This document shows positions 1-12,255 of a stretch of DNA of 64,000 nucleotides, one piece after another. Position 1 is the stretch's first letter; the number at the start of each line of letters is the position of its first letter. The position numbers and the translations under genes are program-made. The notes beneath the pieces were generated by a model that made no database searches, was not told the origin of the DNA, and saw nothing but the letters and a program-made list of their open reading frames with translations. Source of the stretch: Suillus spraguei (lineage: Eukaryota > Basidiomycota > Agaricomycetes > Boletales > Suillaceae). The DNA is taken from the NCBI GenBank assembly GCA_016800925.1, contig JABCPU010000210.1, positions 1 through 64,000 of the forward strand, given 5' to 3'.

Positions 1-1830
1 CAGCAGGCGCACCGATGGATGGCGCACGAGAGCAGGTGGGTTCACGAATGCCGAACTACTCGGTATTGTCTCCGAGGACATGGTTTCCTCTGTTCGGGCC
101 AATCACAGGAGAGTAGTCATAACGGCTCTAGTCCAACGAGTCCAATAAGCTCTGCAGAAGGCATTATCTGAAGTATAACACTCGCCTTTTAATGTTGTGG
201 AAAAAACTAGCGGATTGTTGGTCGAGTCTGAGTCCGACTCGAACAGCCCTTGATAGAGATGTACGAGCTGGACTCAAGTTGACATGCATTACAGCCAAAA
301 TATGTCTTTCAGTTGCAGTGACAAAAAAAAAGTGCCAACACAAATCACTCGTCCAAGATATTCTCCGGAAGTATTCAGGAGTAGCCAATGATACATCTTG
401 TCAACGCCACATCGGTTACAGTTCTTCAAACCCATCTGTAAGCAACATTCAATGCGAGAGAATGACAGCACATACATGTACCTGATTACTAACGCGTTGA
501 CCGTCGATGCAACGCCGCTGCCTGCCTGAACTCCTGTAATGTAATGTTCCATAATTTTCATGTCTAACTTTTCCCACTTTCCCAAGCGATTCATGCTCTT
601 GACATCGTGTCGATGATTGTCGCGTCAAACGAACCTACCTGCGAAGATTTAGGCCGGATAATGATAGAGCAATCCTTGAACGTCGCTGAAAGAAGGTATG
701 CTATTAAATAATGCCGGAGGTGTCCAGGGTTCAGGACTGTGTGGTCCCAGGAATGATAATCAGACTGGTAAACTTTGACGAAGTCCTCCATTCCTCCATG
801 GCAGGATCAGGAACTGAAGACCCAATACCGTATATGGGCAATCTGGTGATGTCTGTGTGTACAACTTGGATAAGCCCTCTATATCAAGGATATCCAGTGT
901 TCGTTGTAAAGTCGAAAGAAGGGGAAGGACGGGACTGTCAAGAAGTGCCTGCGAAAGAACGGATATGAACGATTCCCGGAGGTCCTGGACGTCAGTCAAT
1001 TCGTTCGCAGTAAGAAGAGTGCCAGCAATTGCATCGAGTGGTCCTATGCAAACCTATCAGGAATATGTGAGCGTGATATACTGAAGACGTACATCATCTG
1101 GTTTTGCCATTCTGCCCTCGACGAAGAATCGCAAGTTATTGAGAGACCCATGGCTCTCATACCACCCGGCCCACAAAGCACCTAGGACCCTTCTAACACC
1201 CGTCTGATTGCGGGAAAAAAAAAGGTCCAAACGGATAATATGTCGTACCGAAACCCCCTTGTTCCATTTTGAAGCTGGTGTGCATACGAAATCTGCATGT
1301 TGCTGTCTTCAGAGCAGCAGTCGCAGGCGAGAGATGACATTCTGTAGGTAAAAATCCCCATGTCGGCTAAACAACCAATCAGATACAGATATTCTGCCAA
1401 TAAATGGCGACAACCTGGATTTCAATCGCGATGGACGTGCCTCCAATGAGATCCGTGGCTAACACACCCTTACTCCTGCAAACATCAATCTGATCCTTCT
1501 CTCTGCTGGGCGATCGCCGTTGCGTAGGACAACAAACGACCTAAGCCAATCTTCGTCGAGCACCACCACCGCAAGACTCGGCAAGAACTCAGAGGGAACA
1601 AGTTTTGAGATGATGTTTTCCTGGAAGGCGATCATAGGATAATCTAACTGTTCAGTATTTTTTTCGAGTAGCATGTTGTCTGACGACCCGTGAGCGACTT
1701 TACGGAGACGTAAGACATGATCAGAGAATTTGACATTGTGAGGTCCTTGATACCAGAATACGATAGTCGCCGCTCCCTCAGAGACGTGTATCCAATCCTG
1801 AGGTTTTGTTTCAGTAATCAATGAATATTG
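1..1830 (-). repeat. Arm A of a large inverted duplication (IPK1 region)
   Basis: This segment is the reverse complement, at high identity, of the pieces at 10437-10795 and 17206-18620. Position 1 pairs with about 18620 and position 1830 with about 10437. The other arm is split by a retrotransposon and this arm is not, so it shows the pre-insertion sequence. The duplication probably continues left of the window, because arm B runs on into an AROM fragment exactly where this arm meets the window edge. The outer end of homology lies just upstream of the IPK1 start. Confidence 0.9.
520..1821 (-). pseudogene. Inositol-pentakisphosphate 2-kinase pseudogene, copy A
   Basis: IPK1 phosphorylates inositol pentakisphosphate at the 2-OH to make phytate. 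Reading leftward, the N-terminal part has DWIHVSEGAATIVFWYQG and VLRLRK (ATP-binding region). The middle part has CRFRMH followed by a WGFLPT-like segment. The C-terminal part has YLLSATFKDCSIIIRP and an IIDT...SMNRLGKW motif, in the Ins_P5_2-kin order. Several lesions are visible. The ATG kept in copy B is lost near 1821. A 7 bp deletion near 1475 follows AERR and shifts the frame. A T-run expansion near 1215 breaks the region that reads YCPLDLFS in copy B. Short introns are still recognisable. Calling it dead is inference from the sum of lesions; the family call rests on motif order. Confidence 0.75.
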
Positions 1831-2269
1831 ATATTGGGTATCTTTGGTTATGCGTTAACAGTGACATATGGACCACATTGATCCCTGTAAACGGATAGCT
1901 TTGTGCATCTTGAAAAAAATTAAATCCTGATTTGTTATAAATTATTATGCGTTATGCGTTATGAGAAAGTCTACTGTAGGTTTGTGCTTTTCGACTTATG
2001 TAAAAATGAGTAGTAAGTGGCGCATGCATATTACATAACGAGCGTCGAAGACTAAACACTAATAGGTGCAAATAGGACCTTTTCAGACCCTTTTTGAACG
2101 AATTTTTTCCAGATCTTCATTTGCCGGTGAAATACATACTGTCCCAACACAAGTCAGCCCGTGGATATGGCGTTCTCGACCGTCTGAATACGCTCTGCTT
2201 ATTTGAAGATGAGATTGTCTAAATATTTCGCCAAGTTCGTCTTCCACTCTCAGACGAGAGCAGCTTCGC
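1831..2269. other. No gene seen
   Basis: AT-rich sequence between the inverted-repeat arm and the tandem repeat. It has short direct echoes (ATTATGCGTTATGCGTTATG near 1945-1964) but no open frame with coding character. Confidence 0.5.
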
Positions 2270-2810
2270 CATCAACCTAGAGTTGCCTTCACTTTCGAGG
2301 CATTTAGTTTTACCTTCGGAACGATGAAATCAGGTCCTGTAGTAAGCTGTTCTTGTCTTTTGGCTCGCTTACCCGACGTTGATGATGCTCTGACCGCGTG
2401 CGTTTTCTCGTCTGTTGGCTTGCTTACCCAAAACTGATGATATTTTGACCGTGTCCCGCTCTTAGCCAGTCCGTTTCTCATTTGCTGGCTCACTTACTCA
2501 ACCCTGATGATGCACTGGCCACATCCCACTCCCAGCCAGTGCGTTTCTCATCTTTTGGTTCGCTTAATATTCAACCCTGACGGCGCTCTTGTTGCGTCCC
2601 GCTCTCAGAGTATGTGTTATCTTCTTTTGGTTTGCTTACCTGACGCTGACGATGCTCTGGCCGTGTCCTGCTCTCCGAGAGTGCCGTGTTCTAGTCTTTT
2701 GGCTCGATACTGAATGATGCTCTTGCTGTGTCCCGCTCTCAGTTGGTGGAGGTTCTCGTGTTCTCGTTTTTGGCTCGCTTGCCTGATGCTGACGACTTGT
2801 CACAATCTCT
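2270..2810. repeat. Degenerate tandem repeat, unit about 80-85 bp
   Basis: About six to seven imperfect units follow one another. Each contains a TTTTGGCTCGCTTACC-like block, then a GACG(C/T)TGATGATGCTCTG-like block, then a GTGTCCCGCTCTCAG-like block. Units start near 2355, 2412, 2478, 2556, 2625, 2695 and 2768. Divergence between units is high, so the array is old. Its reading frames are open in places only because the repeat has a period near a multiple of three. I assign no coding function. Confidence 0.75.
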
Positions 2811-3760
2811 TGCTGTCCAACAAAAAGGAAGTGCGTGATTTCAAGGTGGTGCTTTGGCGACGGCCCATTCTCATACGGTGTGTGATGTCATCTGTTGCAA
2901 TGTCTACTGTTTTTTGACCTTGACACCGCTGGAATGAGTTTCTCTGCGATGGCCCAGTCACGTCTCGCCCTCACGGTATATGATGTTATCTTCCCAGGTG
3001 AACAGCTAAATCCCATTGCCCTGTCAGATGGTGCGTGTTTCTATATCATGCATGTGTTATGTGGCACGTACTTCCTGTCTTCTAGAAAGTCGAGATGGGA
3101 GCCATACATCGTGGTGGCGAGAAACAGTGAACTAGGGGAGCAACGACTGGAAGCATCGGGAGCGGGCAGATCTACAGGAGCCATATAGTCATATGATAGC
3201 TTCATATTCAGATGCTAATCCGACATGATTATGATGGTATTCAGACTAAAATCAGACATGCGGACCCTACAAACCAACCAGATATAATTCAGTTGTCGGA
3301 ATAGTACTAGAATTACACATTCAAACTCTGCAAGAGCCAGTGATCCTACGTCGGATTAGAACCAAAACGGGTACTTCCCACTACTCTGTCACCTCGGAAT
3401 TTGCATGATTTTCCACCTCTGATTACATACTGGTTATGTCGTCTTTTCGCACCCTGTCCAGACCTGATCAAATTCTCGTTTCCGTAGTGAGTGCGGAATG
3501 CGCAAATAACAAATGTGCAGATATAACGCTCACTCGCTTAGTAAGCACTAGTTGCTTTATGCCACGGATGTGTTGTCATTTCATTTTGGCATTAGATTGC
3601 AACACATTAAAATCAAACCTCGAAATTTCCGACATTCGATGCCGCTCCTGTGACACTCTCTTCACTCGTTTCACATATATGTAAATTTCGGTTGCTGCTG
3701 AACGGGTTCTTTCGAGGGGGACTGACGTGGCTAAGGTGCCCAAACATTACCATCGCGCTC
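2811..3760. other. No gene seen
   Basis: About 950 bp with only short open frames and no family motif. A small frame at 3436-3684 has no recognisable start context, introns or homology and was left out. Confidence 0.45.
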
Positions 3761-3769
3761 GCTAGCACA

Positions 3770-3776
3770 TATATAA
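3770..3776 (+). promoter_or_regulatory. TATA box upstream of the aspartic protease
   Basis: TATATAA lies 62 bp upstream of the chosen ATG at 3838. The spacing is normal for a fungal TATA-plus-short-leader promoter. The gene behind it is broken, so this is likely a relic promoter. Confidence 0.5.
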
Positions 3777-3837
3777 TGGGCCACCGAGTATGATATGACT
3801 TTCCAGTAAAGCATGTTTTTCTGTTGTATCCTTGTTG

Positions 3838-5367
3838 ATGACCCTCACACTCCTGGTCTTGTCAACCACGGGATCGCTCGTTGAAGTCCGCAATTTTACC
3901 CTCCCCATGACCAGGAGACTAAAATTCTCCAATGTCACTGAGCTCTTGCAGCATGATGAAGCTCGCGTGGCTGCCTTTATGGACCGCAGCACGCATGGCC
4001 GACCTGCTCATGTTCCTTGACAAACGTATGTTGGGGCTACAGCGTGTCAGTTGGAATTGGCGTTCCTCCCACAATCTGTAAGTTCAACACTGAGAAAACA
4101 CGTGGCTGCTAATGTATTATTGAAGACAACTTGCTTGTCGACACCGGTAGCTCGGTTACATGGGTTGGCGCCACCACGACGTACGTGAGAACCGGCACCA
4201 GCATCGAGACTAAAGAGCATGTGGTGGTCAAATACGATTCTGCTTCCTTCGAAGTATGATATACAACAATATCATAAGTTGAAGATACCTACAATTAATA
4301 TCTATAGGAACTTTATTCAAAGATACAGTCATGTTCACTGAAGGGCTCACCATTACCAATGTGCCAATCGGTGTTTCTACCACTACTTGGGAGGGCGCCA
4401 CTTGGGACGGTATCCTTGGCATAGGGCCTAAAGACTTGAAACTCCACACCCTAGATGATGCACCTGAAGAGACGATCCCGACTGTCACCAACTTCCTGTT
4501 TGAGCGAGACATCATTACTGAGCCCGTTGTTGGTATCTTTTTCCAGCCGCTCGCTGCAAATGTAGTCAACTATGGAGAGCTTACCTTTGGTGGAGCTGAC
4601 CCTGTCCTGTACACCAGCAGCATTGAATACACGTAGGCCACGTTAGCTCCTGGATCAATCCAGACTGATGGTAATCGTTTTGTCTCAGTGATATCACCGA
4701 CTCCCACCCCTCATCGGAGCATTGGGGTATCGATCAGGCGATCACCTACGGCGAGACGGTGATCTTAAGACACACCGCTGGTATCGTCGACAGTGGCATG
4801 ACCTTTATTTTCATCGCCTCCGGTGTGTATTTAGAGTGCAGCGAGTAATAATGGTCTCATCAGTGCTCGATAGATGCCTATAAGAGGTACAAGGCTGCAA
4901 CCGGCGGTACAGTGAATCGGGCGAATAATCTTCTCCAGATTTCCCGTGACAAGTACAATTCCTTATATAGTTTAAATTTTTCATATTGGGCGAGGTATGT
5001 CAATTCTGTCAGCCCCCACACACCTTGTTCACCATTTTGCACAGCAAACCTATAGTCTCACCCGTAACGCCCAAATATGGCCTCGTTCTCTCAACAGCAA
5101 GGTTGATGGCGCTGACAATGATATATATCTCATCGTTAAAGACTCCCCACACGCACTGGCGCAGGGCTGGACTTTATCAATGGCTACGTATTCCTCCAGC
5201 GCTTCTACACTGTGTTCGATACCAAAAACTCCCGTATCGGTTTTGCCGAGACGCGGTCCACTTATGCACTACCAACTAATGTGGAATTGCCAAAGTATAC
5301 GAAGCATCGTTTTTCAGACGTAAAGCAGCATACGGATCTGAAGGTTATACGGACTCTTCTCGAATAA
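3838..5367 (+). pseudogene. Polyporopepsin-like aspartic protease (A1 family), frameshifted
   Basis: A secreted pepsin-type protease. It starts with a short hydrophobic leader (MTLTLLVLSTTGSLVEVRN) and a pro-region ending RPAHVP. The first catalytic motif is LLVDTGSSVTWVGA (near 4135) and the second is GIVDSGMTFIF (near 4775). The C-terminal landmarks NAQIWPRSLN (near 5070), DFINGYVFLQRFY (near 5170) and RIGFAET (near 5230) match the polyporopepsin layout. GT-AG introns fit near 4100-4128, 4253-4305, 4635-4688 and 4826-4865. Two one-base frame breaks are seen, one between RPAHVP and the mature start near 4018, and one near 5155. The second motif is DSGM rather than DTGT. I read it as a recent pseudogene; assembly errors could mimic this. 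Confidence 0.8.
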
Positions 5368-6350
5368 GCTATTGAAGTCTTATTCTTTATTTCGGTTTCT
5401 GTATGATTAGATTATAATAATACAAGTGAGCGCGGCTCGTCTTTTAGAAGGGAATTCTGTGCGAGTTTGCGCCTGGTACTATAGGATATTTCCTTTGTGT
5501 ATCAATACGGAGTATAATTATTATTGCCTCTATCTTGTCCTGCAAAAATAGCATCCCAGTCTGCGTGCGTGGTACGTTGCAAATGTCAAAGAGTTGAGTT
5601 GAAACAAAGGATAGAGTAGGTCAAGACATCAGCGTCAACATACAATTGCTCTCCAACAAAGTAGCAAATGACCTATATTGATGAAAGGCCACCAAATGGG
5701 ATTATGGTCATATCGGTCGAGAATGGGGATGCAGGTGAGGAGAACGTGGACGAATGACAACAGCGTTCGTGCTAGAGATGCCACACTCGTGTGCTAGGAT
5801 CACATAAATGGGGTCGAGGAATGATGTCCGTTACTGCATCGATTGCCACTGCCCAAAGAAAGTATTTTCACATGAAGAAAGATGAACTCCATCTAGTCAC
5901 GGCGCTCAACATAGGTGCTGGTCATCAAGGCTGAAATAATCATCAGAGAACTGGTGGACAAATATATTATAATGATATAGATAGCAGTATATAGTACACA
6001 ATCACAAGCATCAGCAAAATTTTGTTATCGATCATCACATGGCATGTTTGACCTTACATAGGGATGAACAGTTACTGATTTTCTTACGCAGTTGTGTGAT
6101 CGGTGAAAGACACTCACATTGCTCCACCTCAGACTTGGTGACAAAGTGGAGCAACAGCTAACATCAGCAAACTACTGGGAACCTGTACAGAATTGTACAA
6201 ACTTGTACAGGCTCGACAAACTCACAGCTAAGTCCCTGCTATGCAAGCCTGTACAAGCAGCCACAAACTGTACAAGCTTCTGGGGTTTCGGAGGAGAAAT
6301 GGCAAAACAGTATTATCACACTGCATGTCACATCACATGATTACTTTCAC
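5368..6350. other. No gene seen
   Basis: Intergenic sequence downstream of the protease. Repeated TTGTACA-type hexamers at 6185-6290 lie next to the tRNA-like element and may be its body. Confidence 0.4.
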
Positions 6351-6359
6351 ACATTATAA

Positions 6360-6432
6360 TTTGCAGTCGGCAGGAATTGAACCTACAGCACTTACAACAG
6401 TGTTCTTACCACTAAGCCACAAGACCATTGTA
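6360..6432 (-). repeat. tRNA-derived element (SINE head or degenerate tRNA)
   Basis: On the minus strand a perfect RNA polymerase III A box, TGGCTTAGTGG (6409-6419), is followed about 26 bases later by a B box, GGTTCAATTCC (6373-6383), with one mismatch to consensus. A T-arm stem GTAGG/CCTGC forms around the B box. The acceptor stem pairs at only about four of seven positions and the anticodon arm has an eight-base loop, so a working tRNA is unlikely. The sequence downstream on the minus strand (6060-6360) could be a SINE tail. Confidence 0.45.
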
Positions 6433-6549
6433 TACCAAAGCAATGTCCCATGTTCAAAAATGCGAAAATTCCACCAATTCAATACAACATTACATATTCT
6501 ATTTACTACTACACAAATTCTAGTTACAGCAGCTTAATAAAACCCACAT

Positions 6550-6846
6550 ATATATGTCAGTTTGTATTATCTGTAGACATCAGTAATATTGGTGGTATGA
6601 TATCTAATTATATGTCTGTTGAGTTTGTAAGACCTGTGATGTCTTGTGATACCTTGTGATAGTTGTGACACTCACCTGTGATGAAATTAGTAGTTTGCTG
6701 ATGCATATATGTCAGTTTGTATTATCTGTAGACATCAGTAATATTGGTGGTGTAATATTTAATTATATGTCTGTTGAGTTTGTAAGACCTGTGATGTCTT
6801 GTGACACCTTATGGCACTTGTGATGAAATTGGTAGTTTGCTGATGA
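6550..6846. repeat. Two direct copies of a 155 bp unit
   Basis: Unit 1 starts near 6550 and unit 2 near 6705. Both share ATATGTCAGTTTGTATTATC, a CAGTAATATTGGTGGT block, and end in GTAGTTTGCTGATG. Identity is high, with scattered substitutions and a short indel near 6655-6680. Confidence 0.85.
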
Positions 6847-6849
6847 ATG

Positions 6850-7565
6850 ATCCATCTAGATAGTACTTGGATACCACAAGAGATTAAAGAACTTTGACAT
6901 GTGTGCGCACCTTCTTGTTTTCTGCCTTACTGGTCATCGAACTTTCATATCATAAGGATGCCAATAATGGTGAGTAAACAATCTTGAAAGTGCATTGTGG
7001 TGTTGGTACAGTGGAGATACTTATTACATGATTTACCTTGTAAAGTGATCACAGGAATCCGCACATTGATCATTGATATGATCAAATTTCCACATAGCAT
7101 CAGGAAAACTACTGGTCGCTTTTTTTACTTAATCCAGCACTTAATCACATGAAAAGGGACACATAAGTCGATTGAGTGAAAAAGTGCCAGCCACTTAATT
7201 AAGCCCACTCATTGTCTGGAATTTTGCTTATTTGCCACTTATCTCACTTAAATAAGCAGAAAAAGCAGCAAAAGCATTTGATAGTGGGATGACAGCAATA
7301 CATAGAAAGCATCATAAGCACGAAATCAAGGAGAATCCAAGTAACATAAAGAACAGCAGGGGAATGGGGAAAAGGCAGGCATACAGACAAAAAGCAGTCA
7401 ATGACAGGAAACATGATAGTGGCACTGGCGGAAAACATGTGCTGCAATGAAACGAAATCCTGCAACAATGGATGTCAGTGATAGGACACCTGAGTGATGA
7501 ATACTTACAAATCATAGCACACTGGTCATCCTCAGACTCATCCTCATCAAGTGATCCTAAAGGTG
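6850..7565. other. No gene seen except a possible 3' remnant of the neighbouring ORF
   Basis: The minus strand at 7450-7620 continues the neighbouring ORF in another frame (LAATIQMVCATLNNV), so that ORF is frameshifted near 7590. The rest holds no supported gene. Confidence 0.4.
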
Positions 7566-7567
7566 TT

Positions 7568-8089
7568 TCAGTGACGTTGTTCAAGGTGGCACACACCATC
7601 TGTATTGTGGCCGCTAGCAACTTGAGGGGCCAAAGCTGCTATAGTGTGGTCGACGAGACGGGTGGAGAGAGATTTGGTCAGAGTCGCGGTAAGTGATGTA
7701 GAGAGGGAGGTGGCAAGGTTCTTAGCCGCAGCCTCGGCTATTTCACAGACGACGTGTTTCCTGAGGATGAACGCTACTGCCCTGACTGCTGCAGTTACTG
7801 GGACCGGGGTGGTGGTGGTGGACATTTGGGTGATATGGAACAGTATGGACGACAGGTGGGTCAACGTGAAGGGTTGGCCCTCGAGGCAGAGGAGTTTGGA
7901 AGTCAGGAATTTCTCCGCGCTGGTAGTATCCATAACATCGTTAGGTAGAGCCATGATGTCCTCGGCCGAAGTTGGGTTGCGCGTAGTTTTCCTGGTATTT
8001 GGAGCATTGGGTGGGGTTGTAGTCAGAGTCGGAGGGTGTGTTTTGGGAGGGCCAGTGCCCGCTCCGGCAGTGGTCTTTCCTGGAGGCAT
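7568..8089 (-). CDS. Retroelement-type hypothetical ORF, 173 aa, C-terminally frameshifted
   Basis: A clean ATG-initiated frame. The N-terminus is Pro/Thr/Gly-rich and low complexity (about residues 1-40). Next comes a conserved-looking block with SAEDIMALPNDVMDTT. The C-terminal half is a long amphipathic helical stretch rich in Ala, Ser, Thr and Leu. This Pro-rich head plus coiled-coil-like tail resembles first ORFs of basidiomycete retroelements, but I cannot name the family. The frame stops at LEQRH and then resumes in another frame, suggesting a one-base frameshift. No reverse transcriptase lies next to it. Confidence 0.4.
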   Translation of the reverse strand: MPPGKTTAGAGTGPPKTHPPTLTTTPPNAPNTRKTTRNPTSAEDIMALPNDVMDTTSAEKFLTSKLLCLEGQPFTLTHLSSILFHITQMSTTTTPVPVTAAVRAVAFILRKHVVCEIAEAAAKNLATSLSTSLTATLTKSLSTRLVDHTIAALAPQVASGHNTDGVCHLEQRH

Positions 8090-8431
8090 ATTAGTATTAT
8101 AAACGTGTAAAGACTTATCTAGAGGGTGTTTTTTTGATGGTTTTAGACTTTTTCCGGGGTAACAGAAGTCTAAAGGGGTCGCCGTTGGGCGCGTTGAGCT
8201 CGATGGGTGTTCGGGGGTCTTTTTCGGGGTGCCACTTAGTAAGTGACTAAGCCGTTTTTTGAAAGCAATGTTGTGGTGGAAGGCCCTTGTTTAACCACGT
8301 CTGAGTGGGCGCAGGCGCTTTAGGGATCCAAGGGGCCTACATCATCTATCCATCAGACATAACGTGTGTTTGCTTACACAAGGGGACATACCATGTAGTT
8401 CCCAGCATCCAATTTATCGAAATCGACGTTA

Positions 8432-9714
<1,283 letters not shown>

Positions 9715-9837
9715 TCTGATTAGCTTAGTACGAACGAGATTGTTGTACTGGGATGAAACACTCAAGGTTGTAGAACCAGACTTCAGAAATGGTCAATAAA
9801 TACTGTGATCGGGACAGCAGCAATTCCACATCATCAT

Positions 9838-10283
9838 TAGTGTTGTGGGAAAAAGTCCGCCATTCTGCCAGCCGGTTTGGCAGAACCGGTTCTGCCTGGC
9901 AGATGGCAGAAGTCCGCTGGCAGAATCCGGCAGAATGTCAATTACACAATGCCTCCAGCCGGGAATGAATGCTGATTGATGGATTGGATGAAGTATTGGA
10001 AGGTTAAGTTTATGATTTTGCGGAGTTGGAGCATGTTGACCGAGGTCTTCTGTTGATGACAAGATTATGGTAGTTGATCACAGCTCACAAGACAACAAAT
10101 AGTGGATTGTGGATGCGCTGATGCTGTTCTGACAGTATTTCTTAGCGATGATCACCATACATTGTCATATACATAGCATTGTAGCGCTTTGAGAATTAAG
10201 CCAGGTGGCAGAAGTGGCGATTCTGCCACTTCTGCCGGTTGTGCCGGCACAATTAGGCGCAAACAATTCTGCCCCCAGCACTA
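9838..10283. mobile_element. hAT-type MITE, 446 bp, with 8 bp target duplication
   Basis: The left end is TAGTGTTGTGGG. The right end, reversed, is TAGTGCTGGGGG, and both run on into GGCAGAA-type sequence. The flanking 8-mers are ATCATCAT (9830-9837) and ATCATCGT (10284-10291), a target duplication with one mismatch, as expected for hAT. The interior carries nested inverted repeats built on CTGCCA/TGGCAG and has no ORF. The same left terminus begins the hAT relic at 41639, which could be a relative of its autonomous source. Confidence 0.8.
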
Positions 10284-10795
10284 ATCATCGTCCATTGTTT
10301 CCACAAAAAGGTGTGGTGGCAGGTCAGAGCATGATCGTGCTTCGAATAGTGTTTAGTCTAGGCTTCTTTGATGTAATATACATGCGCTTGCGATGTTTTT
10401 TACTACTACTCAGTCGAAAAGCACACCTAACTTTGTCCAATATCCAATGACTCCAGCGTTGATTACTGAAACAAAACCTCGGGATTGGATACACGTCTCT
10501 GAGGGAACGACGACTATCGTATTCTCGTATCAAGGACCTCACAATGTCAAATTCTCTGATCATGTCCTACGTCTCCGTAAAGTCGCTCACGGGTCGTCAC
10601 ACAACATGCTACTCGAAAAAAATACTAAACAGTGAGATTATCATATGATTGCCTTAGGTCGTTTGTTCTCCTACGCAACGGCGATCGCCCAGCAGAGAGA
10701 AGGCGGGCGGATCAGATTGATGTTCGCAGGAGTAAGGGTGTTTTAGCCACGAATCTCATTGGAGGCACGTCCATCGCGATGGAAATCAAGGTTGT

Positions 10796-11293
10796 TGGAA
10801 ACTACCCAAGGGGTAGAAACACTCGGGACGGAAATAACGAATAGAAGCGTATGCAATTCGGATCAGGGTAAGAGACGATAACTACTACAATCGTATGAGC
10901 CCCGTATTAAATAGGAGCTGTAGGAATCCTGTAAACAGCAGCAAATATCACATCAGGAAATTCACACATTCCTTGACGAACTTAAGTTACTTATCTCAAA
11001 ACTTGTTTGCTCTCTCTCACATCATTCACCTGGCATATCTTATATTTTCAAGTGCGAAATACAATAAAACATGTATATTAATATATCTCAACATTTTTTT
11101 TCTCAATACATTCACGTTGAAATTTTGGACAAGTAGATTCAATTTCACCAAGGCAGTTAAGTGTAAATAAGTCCGCATAAGGGCATGTCAAGGAATGTGT
11201 GAATTTCCTGATGCATAAGGTGTCCAATCAACGAGTCCGATGGATAAGCAGTATGCCTGTCAGTGCGCTTCGTTAGTAAGCCACGCTTACGCC
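10796..11293 (-). repeat. 3' LTR of Ty3/gypsy element 1 (contains MITE copy 1)
   Basis: It matches 16697-17205 once both MITEs are removed, leaving an LTR of about 235 bp. Shared blocks are the TGGAAACTACCCAAGGGG start and the GTAAGCCACGCTTAC end. On the element's own strand the LTR runs TG...CA. A purine-rich stretch (GGGAGGGC) lies just inside the boundary and may be the polypurine tract. Confidence 0.85.
10951..11213 (-). mobile_element. MITE copy 1 (263 bp), in the 3' LTR
   Basis: Terminal inverted repeats begin CATCAGGAAATTCACACATT. The empty site in the other LTR reads ATATCATAAGG, so the insertion duplicated CA. It is shorter than the other copies by about ten bases near the left end. 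Same orientation as copy 3. Confidence 0.9.
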
Positions 11294-11542
11294 CTCCCAA
11301 CCTACGAGGCTTCCTTTTGCTGTTCCCAAGCGTCAAGTGCTTCACAGTCCTCAAGATCATGTCTTGGCAGCCACTCATCCTCATCTGCTCCGAATCCAAG
11401 CCACCGCACCAGGTATCTCTTTCCGCGCCCTATCTTCTTCTCATCTACAATCTTCTCTATGAAGGTCTCAACTTGACCGTCTTCTGTCACCACTGGTCCT
11501 GGACACGGGTTTTCACAGGAGGGGAAGAGTTCCGCGTCATTG

Positions 11543-11815
11543 CATCAGGAAATTCACACATTCCTTGACGTGCCCTTATGCGGACTTATTTACACTTAAC
11601 TGCCTTGGTGAAATTGAATCTACTTGTCCAAAATTTCAATGTGAATGAATTCAGAAAAAAAAAGTTGAGATATATTAATATACATGTTTTATTGTATTTC
11701 GCACTCAAAAAATATAAGATATGCCAGGTGAATGATGTGAGAGAGAGCAAACAAGTTTTGAGATAAGTGAGTTAAGCTGATTAAGCATGTTAAGGAATGT
11801 GTGAATTTCCTGATG
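11543..11815 (+). mobile_element. MITE copy 2 (273 bp), in integrase C-terminus
   Basis: Same element as copy 1, opposite orientation. It splits the integrase frame between RPFHA and NDAELFP. Removing it with one TG copy restores an open frame exactly. It carries no ORF of its own worth calling. Confidence 0.92.
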
Positions 11816-11982
11816 TGGCATGGAAGGGTCGCAGTTGCGAAGAGTGAAACGTCGGGAATATATTGGGGGAGTTGGGCAGGTCTAGTGTGTACGTTGAGGT
11901 CTCTGGGTGTGCCTTGAGCACGGTATAAGGTCTGTTGAATCTGGGCATAAACTTAGCGACGCGCTTGTCACCTTTCTGCATA

Positions 11983-12255
11983 CATCAGGAAATTCACACA
12001 TTCCTTAACATGCTTAATCAGCTTAACTCACTTATCTCAAAACTTGTTTGCTCTCTCTCACATCATTCACCTGGCATATCTTATATTTTTTGAGTGCGAA
12101 ATACAATAAAACATGTATATTAATATATCTCAACTTTTTTTTTCTGAATTCATTCACATTGAAATTTTGGACAAGTAGATTCAATTTCACCAAGGCAGTT
12201 AAGTGTAAATAAGTCCGCATAAGGGCACGTCAAGGAATGTGTGAATTTCCTGATG
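11983..12255 (-). mobile_element. MITE copy 3 (273 bp), in integrase
   Basis: Inserted at TA, duplicated on both sides. Removing it joins HRRRDY to MQKGDKRVAKF in frame. It lies 167 bp from copy 2 in inverted orientation, so the two could form a long hairpin. Confidence 0.92.

Noticed and set aside
6360..6432. Functional tRNA gene
   Set aside because: Acceptor and anticodon stems do not pair properly.
7644..8102. Plus-strand ORF opposite the 173 aa ORF
   Set aside because: Val/Gly-rich composition is a shadow of the Thr/Ala/Pro-rich minus-strand frame.
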